From Rhizaria sp. SCN 62-66 (taxonomy: Eukaryota; Rhizaria, unplaced): 64,000 bases of DNA. The DNA lies in NCBI GenBank assembly GCA_001724265.1, contig MEDY01000056.1:44182-108181 (forward strand). The letters run 5' to 3'. Of the stretch, positions 11,726 through 22,500 are shown piece after piece (the stretch's first letter is position 1; every line of letters starts with the position of its first letter). The notes beneath the pieces are model-generated. The model saw only the letters and a program-made list of their open reading frames with translations, was not told the DNA's origin and ran no database searches. Both the position numbers and the translations under genes were made by a program.

Positions 11726-12874
11726 TCAGAAGATGAGCAGGCCCTCGGCGGCCTCTGCGCGGTCGCTGACGGTACGCCGCTCGCACTGCCCGCTGGCGGC
11801 CGCGCGCGTCTTAACCAGCGCGGCCAGCGCGGCGGGTGGCAGCGTCGCGGGGTTGGCCCCCCGCAGCGCCGCAGTCGTCCCCACCACACCTGCTCCCGCC
11901 GCTACAGCCGCCGCCGCTCCCGCCGCGCTCGCGTCGGAGGCGTCGGCGACCTCGGCCGCGGGCAGGCTGGCAATCGCGGGGATCGACCGGTCGCGAGGGA
12001 AGTAGACGACCGCCTCTCGGGGCGGCCCACTCGCCGCCACCGCAGCAGCAGCAGCAGCAGCCACAGCAGCGGCGGCGGCGTCGGCGGCGGTGGCCGACGC
12101 GGCGCTGGCGCGCGCGGCAGCCTCCTTGGCGTGCATGATCTGCGTGCTGTACGCGCGCTTGTATCGGTTAAAGCGCTCCTCGGCGGTGCGGCGCAGCGCC
12201 GTGTCGCCGTACACGAGGTCGTAGATGATGTCCTGCTGGAGCTCCTCGTACTCGCAGTACTCAGCCGCGGTGGCGAAGTGCTCGCGGCGCAGGCAGAAGG
12301 CCGGGGCAAGGCGTGTGCGCACCGAGACGTCGGTCTGGAAGCGCTGCTTGTCGAAGGTGTCGTCGGACCACGACGTGCGCGTGAGCACGCCCGGGCAGCC
12401 GGGCGTGGAGCAGGGGACGTCGGAAGTGACGTAGCCCGTGCACTTCTGGCAGCGCACGCTGCCGCAGCAGACCGAGTACTTAGGCCGATTGACCTTATTG
12501 AACGACTCGTTGCACGTGGTGCACTTGATCGCGTTGTCGAAGTCGTCGGTCGCGCTCGCGGTGGCGCTGGCGGCGGCCTGCTGGGTCAGCGCCGAGATGG
12601 ACTTCTCGCCCTCACTAAGATTCACGTCCGACGCCGCGGGCGCGTTGATCGTCGCCGCAGGGATGAAGTAGGCCCGCGAGCCCGCGGCAGAGGTCACCGT
12701 GGAGGCGGCAGACGAGCGGGCAGTCGCGTTAACATTTGTGGACACTGCGAATGATCCGGCAGAGTACGCTGGCACGGGGACGGCGGCCGCAGCGGGGCGC
12801 GCTGAAGCCGCAGCGCCAGCTAAGCGCAAAGGCTTCTTGCCAAGAAGTGACGTGTTTGGGCGCTGCAGACTCAT
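11726..12874 (-). CDS. MNAT1: MAT1/TFB3-like CDK-activating kinase assembly factor (TFIIH subunit)
   Basis: MAT1 joins CDK7 and cyclin H into CAK and tethers it to TFIIH, acting in transcription initiation and cell-cycle control. The ATG at 12874 (MSLQRPNTSLLGKKPLR) starts 382 residues ending in TGA. A RING-like zinc module spans about 118-160: C118-x2-C121, C136/C137, C142-x2-C145 and C155-x4-C160. It is followed by a region that closely follows MAT1: TFDKQRFQTDVSVRTR, then FCLRREHFATAAEYCEYEEL and LQQDIIYDLVYGD, matching the family's (N/K)xRxxDFxxxxEYxxYLEEVExIIxNL pattern. The C-terminal half is Ala-rich and compositionally degenerate. In MAT1 the RING is N-terminal, while here about 117 disordered residues precede it. 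The usual His ligand is Ser139. An upstream open frame from 13045 has no supporting similarity, so I chose the ATG at 12874. Confidence 0.8.
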   Translation of the reverse strand: MSLQRPNTSLLGKKPLRLAGAAASARPAAAAVPVPAYSAGSFAVSTNVNATARSSAASTVTSAAGSRAYFIPAATINAPAASDVNLSEGEKSISALTQQAAASATASATDDFDNAIKCTTCNESFNKVNRPKYSVCCGSVRCQKCTGYVTSDVPCSTPGCPGVLTRTSWSDDTFDKQRFQTDVSVRTRLAPAFCLRREHFATAAEYCEYEELQQDIIYDLVYGDTALRRTAEERFNRYKRAYSTQIMHAKEAAARASAASATAADAAAAAVAAAAAAAVAASGPPREAVVYFPRDRSIPAIASLPAAEVADASDASAAGAAAAVAAGAGVVGTTAALRGANPATLPPAALAALVKTRAAASGQCERRTVSDRAEAAEGLLIF

Positions 12875-13547
12875 GTGAACGCGGTCAGCGGTCGCGCACG
12901 GTGGGTGCGAGCGAGAGTGGGGAGTGGTGGTACCAAGTCGCTGTCTTTGGGTCGGGTTGGAGGGCAAAACGAGGCCGAGTGACACTATCAAAACAGAAAA
13001 ATAAACAAAGGTGAGTAAAAATAATATAAACGTGACTTTATCCATATTATATCGTCGTCTTCTGTCTGTGGTCCCTTTCTGGGCTGACCTCCCTGCTGGT
13101 GGTCACCGAGTCCCCTGTTGCCAATTTTTTTCGATGGCAGTCAGCCAGTCTTTCGTAAAAACGGTCCTGCGAATTTAAACCAAGCGATAGACCCGCCTAA
13201 CTCCGTCGAGTGATGTATGACTGTTTGTATGGATAACTATGTGTTTGTTAGTATATTATATTCAATTTATGACTCTTGAGGACGTGTCCTTACATGCTAT
13301 CAAAAACCTCCTAATTTGAATGTGGACCGTTTACCAAATCACCTCATGTCACAACGCGGCCACATGCCCTGCTCCAACCTTGTTTGCAAATCAAATGCAC
13401 GGGGCGTATTTGTATTTCTATTTTGTGTAGCTACCGTAAAAACCTAGTCAGCGCTTAACCCGACTTGATCCCCCCTCTGCCAGGCAGTCCGCACCCGCCG
13501 CCCCTCCCCTCTGCCCAACTGCCCCACTCGCACTGTCTCGCACTGCC
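12875..13547. promoter_or_regulatory. divergent intergenic/promoter region
   Basis: About 670 bp between the MAT1-like start (minus) and the giant C2 gene start (plus). The middle (13140-13420) is AT-rich. The last 90 bp before the plus ATG are almost entirely pyrimidine (blocks such as ccgcccctcccctctgccc). No other gene is seen. Confidence 0.4.
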
Positions 13548-16500
13548 ATGGACGGCCGTCGCCCTCTTGCGGCCTCGGCGTCAACGACTTTTCCCGCCAT
13601 GCACTCTTATTTTTCTCGCCCAGCCACCGCGCCCCCAGCGGCCGAGAAGGACGAGTACGGCGGCGATGACTTCTACGACAACAACCCTCAGCTGTCCCCC
13701 GTGCCAGCGCCCGCCGCAGCGTCGCCCGCGCCTGTCCAGGGCCCTGTCTCCGCGCATGCCGCGTCTGCCCGCCCCAGCGCCGGCACCGCCCGCCCCCCGT
13801 TGACGACCGGGCGCGCCGCACTGTCGTCCTCGTCCTCGACTGCCCACCCTCCCTACAACAATAACAACGGCTATCCGAACCAAACCTACCACCACAGCCA
13901 CGGCACCACAGGCCCCGGCGCCCACTCCGCCAGCAGCAACGCCTTGCTGTCGCAGACGGCGGCGCCCCTCTCGCGCCCGCCCCCGTGGCGCCCGCCGTCC
14001 TCGGCCTCCATCGCTGCGGCGGCCACCGCGGCGACCTCTGCCATCGCGCCGCTGCCTCTCGCGCGACCCGGGTCCGCGTCGGCGCGCAGCCGGCCAGCGA
14101 CGCCCTCGCTGCTCGAGGCCACGCGCGCGCTCAGCCGTAGCCGCAGCCGCAGTCCCACGCGCGCCCTCGCCCTCTACAACGGCCACAACAGCGGCTACAA
14201 CAGCAGCTACGGCAACGCCAACAGCTACGGAGACGGCTACGCTGGCGCCCCGCTGCCGCTGCGGGCGGGCCCCGCGCCGCCGCCCGCGCACCTGGCCTCG
14301 CCCGCAGCGGCCGCCGCCGCGCGCAAGCTGGCCGCGGACCGGTACATGGCGCGCGCCGCGGTGCTAGGCTGCCTCATGTCTCCCGACTGCGCGCTCTTCG
14401 CGGACTGCCCCGTCGCCGTCGCCGTGTCCGACGACGACGTCGACCTGCTCGTGCGTGTCGCGGCCGCCAGCGCGCGCGAACGTGAGGCTGCCGACGCAGC
14501 TGCGGCCGCCGCGCTGGGATACTCCCCCGTGGCGCCCGATCAGAACAACGGCCATAGTACGAGTGCGGGGGGTGGCGCTTGGGTGGCGCTGCCTCCTGTT
14601 CCTGGCGCCAGTCCCGCTCCTGCTTTCGCGCATGACAACGGCTATATTAGCGTCACTGCTTCGGCGCGCGACACCGACCGCCCGCGTCCCTCGCGTTCCC
14701 AGTGGCAGCAGCAGCAGCAGCAGCAGCAGTCGCGCCGTCGCAGGCACCGCGACGACCACGATTTTCACATCGACGCCTCCCCCACTGCCGGGACGAACCC
14801 GCGCTCAAGCCGCAACAAGGCCAGCAACAGCAGAGACAAGGGCCGCGGCAGCAGCGGTGCGCAGAGCGGCGATGTTGCTGCGTACGCGGCGCCGCGGTCG
14901 GCCTCGATCCCGGCGCTGCTGGCGCTACGATACCTCTCCGACACGGGGCTGCGGTTTGACTCGTTCGACGCGCTCATGCTGGGCGTCAAGGCCGCGGCCG
15001 CAGGCGACGCCGCGCTGGCCGCCATGAGCGCGATGCCGCACTCGCGCCCGCTGCAGTTCCAGAACGCCGACGCCAGCGGGGCTAGCGCGACCGAGAACGC
15101 CGGCGTTGGCGCGGTGGAAGAGGAGACCGCGAGGCTCGGCCGCAGCAGCGGTGGCGGCGACAGGAGCGGTGGCGCGAACAACGGCGCGGCCCCCGCCGGC
15201 GGCCTCAGCGCGAGCGACAGCCGCGCGCACCTGCCGTCGGGTGCGCAGTGGCTCGCCGGCAGCGGCATGACCAGCCTGCACCACGGCGGCGCCGGCGCGG
15301 ACGGCGCGGGCATCGCCTCGCTCGCGGGCGTGGCCGGCTTCGACTCGGATGCCCTCGCGCTCGCGCTCGCAGGCGCGGGCGACGGGCTCGCCTCGCTCCC
15401 GCCCGACGCCGCCGCCGCGCTCCGCGACCGCGCGTACTGCGACGCGAGCCTGTTCGCGCAGCCGTGCCCGCAGCTGATCCGGCGCGTGCGCGTACGCGTG
15501 GCGTGCGCGTCGCTGCCCACGCCGCACGCCGCGCGCCCGGCGCCGCGCAGGCCCATGCTCGTGGCTTGGCGCAAGGGCCCGCGCGCGGGCGAGGACTGGG
15601 CAGCCGTCGCGGCCAGCGAGATCCAGAAGGCGTCCGACGACGCGGCGGCGACTGCCACGGCTGCGACGCTTGGCCCGGCCGGGCTCAAGAAGGGCAAGAA
15701 GGCCGGCAAGGACAAAGCGGGCGCCAAGAGTGGCCTCGCTGCCTCTGAGGGCGCTACTGACGGCAACGACGACACTGCAAAGGCGGGCGTTGGCACTGGC
15801 GCCGGCAAAAGCAAGGGCGCTGGTCGCGGCGCGGCGGTGGCGACGCCGACGTCGTACGAAAATGTGGCGCAGACCGAGACATACGTGCCTCCGGGCGAGC
15901 GTGGTGACGACTCCGACTCCGGTTCGGACTCGGACGACGATGACAACAAGACGAACAACAAGAACAACGCAAGCGTGACTCTCGACGCAAACGGCAATAT
16001 TGTTCCCGCCGCGCCCGCCGCAAACGACATTAGCGTGAGCGAACGCAAGCAACAGCGCGTCGAGCGCCGCCGCCGCCGCGAGGCCCGCGCTCTGGCCGAC
16101 GCGGAGGCTGGCGCGAACCCGGCCTTCGAGCAGTGCATCGAGATCGTCACGTGCGTGCCCGTCGGCTGGCGCGTCCCGCCGGGGCGCGATGACGCCGTGA
16201 AGGGCTCTCGCCAGCGCCGCGAGGATGGCAAGGACAAGGACGGTAAGCGCGGTCGCCGTCGTCGCGACTCCTCTGACTCGGGCTCAGACGCGAGCGACCG
16301 TGATAGCGCCAGCGCCTCCGAGTCTGGCTCGGACTCCGGCGACGACTCGCGCCGCCGTGGCTCTAGTCGCCGTCGCCGCCAGAGTCACCGCCGCGCGTCG
16401 CGCAGTCGCCGCCACCGCGGCCGCAGCGACAGCGACACGGGTAGCGGCAGTGGCAGCGAGAGCGACCGCCAGGACCGCGACCGCCGTCGCCGCCGCCGCC

Positions 16501-19500
16501 ACCGCCGGAGCCGCTCTCGCACGCACTCCGACTCTGACTCCGAGTCCGCGGACTCAGAGTCGGACTCGGCAGAGTCAGACTCGGACCGCGGCCGCAGTCG
16601 TCGCCGTAGCTCGCGCCACAAGCGCTCTAGCTCCCGCCGTGACCGCAAAAGTCGCCGCCGCAGCGAGCGTTCCCGCCGCCGCCGTCACGACTCTGACTTG
16701 GGCTCTGAATCAGACAGCGACAGCGCTCGCCGCAGTCGCGGCAGCGATGGCAGTGGCCGTGAGCGTCGCCGCAGCCGCCGCGACCGCCGTCACGCCTCCA
16801 AGTCCGCCGTCCCTGCACTCGCGGCCCCCAAGTCCGACAGCAAGCGCGTCGCCCCGCCGCCGCCGCCGCCGCGCGGCCCGCGCGATGTGGGCGTGCTGAA
16901 GCTGTGCGTGTACGACCTGGCGGACCCACGCGCGGTGACCGACGGCGACTTCGCGTGCTGGGCCAAGCTCACGCTGCCGCAGCTGCTCGCCTGCCCGGCC
17001 GGGACGCCCGTCGCCGTGCCGATGCACCCCGCGGCTGGCGCGATCAAGGCGCACGCCAAGCGCCGCGCCGCCTGGGACAAGCGGCAGCAGCGCCTCGCCG
17101 CCGCAGCAGCCGCGTCACAGAATGGTGAGAATGCCGACGGTGACTATGGCGCGGATGCATTCGAATAGGACGAGGATGAGAGAGACATGCTGCTGCTGCC
17201 GGTGCCGGAGACGCTGCCGACGCCCGTGATTGTGCTCACGTGGGAGGACGCCACGCCTCCGGTCACGCGCACGCACGACGGGCGCCTGCTGCTAGCCGCG
17301 GGCACTGGCGCTGGGGCCAGCGGCAACGCGAGTCTCAACAACTCGGCAGCGAACGCGCTCAACGCGTCTGCCAGCGACTCCAAAGCACTTGTGCCTGCTG
17401 CGGGGGCGGGCGCCGCAGAGGACGACGACGAGGATGATGACGACGACGTGCTCGCGGGCTTCTCCGGCTCTGGTGTCGGCGCGTGTCTGCGTCGCCTTCG
17501 TGGTGCCTACGCCGCTGACCGCGCCGTGTACGCCCGCTGGGAAGCTATAAATGGTGCTGATGCCGCTGCGGAAGCGAAGGCCAAGGCGGCGAAGGCCAAA
17601 GCTAAAGCTAAGGCCGCCGAGCGCAAGCGCAAGTTGGCTGAAACAACTGCGGCGACCAATGCCACTGCTGATGTCGCAGGCGCTGACCCAGGCTCGCTGC
17701 ACGCAATGCTGCTCCGCAACGCCGCTGCCGGGGCCGGCCACAACGCAGCCGGTGGTGGCGCGGGCGCGATTGCCGCCGCTGCCGCCGCGATGGCTGCTGC
17801 TGCTGTTGCATCGTCACTGTCGCGCCCGCAACTGCCTCCGCTGAAGCGCACCCCGTCTGGTGGCCGCAGTCACCGCAGCAACAGTAACCGCGTCGCCGGC
17901 GCTGACGCAGGCGCTGCGACTGCAACAGCGCTTGCTGCAATGGCCGCTGCTGTCGCCGCGACCGCCGCTGCCTCCGCGGGCGGGGCTCCCGCTCCCGTGC
18001 GCGCTTCGGCCGACATTGCAGCGTACGACCCCGCCGCGCCGCCGCTGCTGCTGCCGCCGCTCTGCGCACCCGCGCCCGGCGCGGCGCACGCGCCGTCGCT
18101 GACCGTGCTGTTGCACGCGTCGCTGCGGCTGCGCGTGCCCGCCGCCGCGCCTGTGCCCGCGCGCGCGCTCGCCGTCGCCGCACGCCGCCGCGACCTTGTC
18201 ACCAGGTCCATCACGGCCGCGGCTGACTGGCTGAGCCGCACCGCGCTGCTCGCGCAGGCGGTTCCTCCCACTGGCCACGGTCAGCAGCCGCCGCCGCAGT
18301 GGGAGTGGCAGTCGCGCGCCGCCCCGTCCGCCTCCCGCGCGCAGGCCCGCCGCGAGGCGCGGCTGCGCGCGGTGCAGCGGTGCCGCGCGCTGTGGGCGCG
18401 CGCGGTGCAGGCCGCCCCCGCGGCGGCCGCGGCGGCGCGGGCGCTGCTGCTCACGGTCACGGGCGATGGGCAGAGTCGCACGTTGCCGCTGCTCACGGTC
18501 TCTCTGCCCCCCGTTGAGGCTGTGCCCGAAGCTGCTTTCGAGTCGAACGCAGATGACTCTGCTAATGCAGCAACCCCGAACGAGGCGAACGTGGTTGGTG
18601 TTCCTGCTCCTGAGAAGGTTGCAGAAAACAATGACTTTGAGTCCAGCATCCCTCCTGTTCCTGCTGATGCACCCAAGAGCACCGGTTTCTCCGTTGCGGC
18701 CGGTTACGACGAGGACGAGGGCTACGGCTTCGATGCATTCGATGCGGCCCCCACTCCAAGTGCAACAGTCAATGCCGACTCCGCTGCTTTGGCAGCCGGG
18801 CACGACACTATTGCGCCCCTTGCGAGCAACACAGGCGACAACGGCACCGATGCGTCGCTCTTTGCTGCGCCCGTGTCGCCGATCGCGAGCGCTCGCGGCG
18901 ACGGCCGCGGTGAGGCTGTCAACATGAGTGTCAGCGGCAAAACCGTCGCTCAGCCGCCGAGTGTGCTGCTTGCGGACCTTGCCCCGCTGCTTTCTTGCAT
19001 GCAGGTCTGTCTCAGGGTCACGTTCGGCACCGCCAACGCTGACACTGCGATGACCAACGGCAACGACTCACAGTTTCCGATCACTGCACCGACGAGTTCG
19101 AGTACTGCGCTTGTCGCTGTCGACAGCATTAACTCCGCGCTCGTTCCTTTCAACCACAGCACGACTGCGAATACTGCCAACGGGGTTCATGCCGACGCTG
19201 GCGAGGGCCCTGCCACAGTCGTGTCAACGTCGTGGATGCCCCTCTTCCCTGCAGTCGCGATCGCTTCCGTCGTCACTAACCACGTGACAGCTGAGACCGC
19301 GAGGGGTTCTTCGGCTGCCACTGCGGAGTCGTCGCTGTCGTGGCCTGACCCCGTGGCTGCCCCGTACCGCCCCCGTGCGCCTGCTCCCGTCACGCTCACT
19401 GCGCGCGCGCGCGTGCCGCGGCCGACAGGTTACCTCACAGCCGGCGAGACCACTGCGGCTGCGGCGTGGGCAGCCGCTGTCGGCCGCTGGCGCTCTGTCG

Positions 19501-22500
19501 TCGAAGCCGCTGCGGCTGCCGCGGAGGCCGAGATCCTCGCGTTTCGCGTCAACCTCGACGACGAGGACGAGGACGAGGATCAAGACAGTGAGCACGAGTC
19601 CGACGCCGCAAGCGGCAGTGACAGCGAGGACGAGCGCGACAAGGCTGCTCGCGCCGCCCGCGCGCAGAACGACCTTCGCGCCGCGCTGCCCGCCCTCCCC
19701 GTGGCACCGCAGCCGCAGCCGTGGTTCGAGTGGGTCCTCGGCGCGCACACGGGCTCGCTGCGGTCCATCATCGCCGCCGCGACCACCCACGCCGAGGAGA
19801 GCGCTGCGGTCAGCACCGTGGCCGGCGCGGCCGGGGCGAAGCTCGGCGCGCCGCGCGAGGCTGGGCACGCGTGGGGCGGTGCATTTGCTGCCTCCGCCGC
19901 TGCTGCTGCTGCTGCTGTCGCCAAGCTCGCTGGTGACGTTAACAGCACGGCGTTTACTCACGGCACCGTGACTGCTGACGCTGCATCAACGCCTACTGAG
20001 CCCGTCAGTGTGTGGGGCCAGCCGCTGCCGCCTCTGTCTCTCATTACGGCCGCATGCGGTCCCGCTCCGTCCGCAACCTCATCAACCTCCCACAGTGCAG
20101 CCAGTGTCAAGGACGGATTAAGCGACGGTGATGCAGATGCAAACACCGACATTCACTACGATATCGATGAAGCCAACACAGCGTGGGTCATCGCACCCCT
20201 GGAGTCGAGGCACAGTGAACCGCACCCCGCTGTCGCGCCCGCGGTCGGCGCGTGGCTTTCGCACGGCCGCTACGACGGCCAGGGCCTGCTGCTGCCCGCG
20301 CCCGCTCCAGTCCGCGTGCTCCGGCCCGTGACGCCCGCGCGCCCCGGCTCGGCGGCGCGGATACGCGACCACGAAGCGAGTGCGATCGATGGCAGTTTTG
20401 CTGCCAATGCGACGCGTGAACACAGTGTGTACGATGCGACTCTGAATGACGGTGATGCTCACGAGGATGTTCTTGAAGTCGACACCGTCAACGTTACTGC
20501 CGTTCACAACGAGACTGGCCTTGGCGCTGAAGCTGAGCCCATGGACACGTTTGACACCATCACTGCGACTGCTGCTGCTGAGGCTGCGGCCTGTACCGGT
20601 CTTCTTCCGGTCACAATGCGGCTTGAGCTCGGCGTGTCGCCAGCCGCGCTCGCCGCCGCAGTCCCCGCAGGCACTGCCGCACTCGCCGTGGTCGTGTACC
20701 GGGTGACTCGGGGCATGCATGCTCCCGACTGCGTCATCGTCACGCACGCAGCCACCCCTGTGTCCGTTGCCGCCGCTGCCGCTGCTGCGAACAATGGCGC
20801 CAACAACACTAACAGTGCTGCCTCTGCGGCCCTCCTTGCGATCGAGTCCGCTCCTGAATGCAACTGCGAGCTGGGCCGGTGGATGCGTGACTGCACCGTC
20901 GCTGCCGCGCGCAACGCCCCTGTTCCCGCCCTCGCGCGAGACGGTGGCCCCCGTCAGACTGCGGCCGCGGCGGAGTCATTGTCACTGCTTGCGTGCCCGC
21001 TCGCGCGCTCTTCCCTCGCACTGCTTGCGCCCTCCTATCCGTCATCACTCCCTGGCACGAACTCAAGTGTTGGTATCGGCTTCATTGGCGAAGTCGAGAA
21101 CGCGAGTGCTGCTCTTTCAGTCACGCTTGAGTTTCCCGAGACCCTCAACCTCCCTGTCACCCCCGCGACTGCCGCTGCCGCCGCAAAATGTGCCCGTCGT
21201 GGCTCGCCGTTGAGCGCTGCCAGTGAGGACGCCGAGACGGTGTTTGTTGCGCGCGTGTACGCAGTGCCTGTGGGTGCAGTTGCCGAGGTCGGGCAAATAC
21301 GCTTCAATACCTCCGGCGTGAGCTCGCAAACGGTTGCTGGCAGCGACGGCGATTGGAGCGAGAGCGGTGTCGTGGTCGTGCCGCGCGCGCTCGCGAGCAC
21401 GCCGATCGTGTTCTTCCCCACGGCCGCCGGCACCGCCGCCTCTCTCTCTGCCGACTCCGCCAACGCTGGAGCTGCAATGTCCGTGCTTGACCGCGAGACT
21501 GCGGTGTGCACTGCGCTGGGTCTGACGCAGTCCGCTGTCCCTGTGGCCACGGCTGTGATGTGCATGCGCGACATCGCCAACACCGAGGCCACGCCTCTCG
21601 CCATTTCCGCAGCTGGCAACGCGGCTGACGGTGCGAATGTTGATGCCGTAAATGAGAGTGTCGACGGTGCTAAAGCGGACGCGCCTGTGCGCACCGCTGC
21701 CAAGCCCGGTGTGGGGGCAACGCTCATCTTCGCGCCCGCAGTGGCCGCGAAGCTCGCCGCGTGGGGCTCTATTCCCAAGCGTGGCACCTCTGGGATGCCT
21801 ATGTCTGCACCTGCGCAGGTGCCGCACATCGACAACGCACTTGGCGACACTGGCAGCGCCCACGGCGAGGAAGAAGAGGGTGAAAGTGAGCACGGAACTC
21901 GCGGCCTCAGGCTGTTCCGCAAGCAGATGGCGCTGGCGCCGGAAGACCCGAGCCACCCGCACACGGGCGCAGCAGGGCTCAACGGCAGCGGCTCCGGTGG
22001 TGGCGTTCTCGGCAACCTGAGGGCGATCATGGGCGCGCCGCCGACTAGCTCGGCTGAAATCGCGATGGAGAGCGACAACACATACGCAGCACCAGCGGTG
22101 CAGCATCGCGAGTTCGAGCCCGTGTACACGCGTCCCCAGCCGGAGTCACAGCTCCCTGTTGCTACTTCGTATGGTGCTCACGCTCCTTTACACTTGACCT
22201 ACTCGACTGATGACACAGCCGCAGCGTCCCCTGCTGCAACGCTCTCCCTGGCGCTGCAGTCGCTGGCGCCCCCGCTGTCGCCCGTGTGGCGGCCTTCGGT
22301 GCTGCGCGTGGCGCCGTGTGTGGCCGTCGAGGTCTACCGCGCCGCGCGAGTCATTCAGGCCGCGCTGCGTGGCGCCCTCGCACGCAGGTGCATGGTGCGT
22401 GAACTTGAGGCCAAGGTCGCGTTCGTCGCGATCACTGCAGGCGCTGCGCTCGCTGTGCCGCCGTCCGCGCTACCGCCGGCTCCCGCTGCTGAGAGCGGGG

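Noticed and set aside
14765-16237. Long antisense ORFs within the giant GC-rich genes (this and many others)
   Set aside because: In GC-rich DNA with strong third-position bias the complementary frames stay open. They mirror the real genes and show no family motifs.
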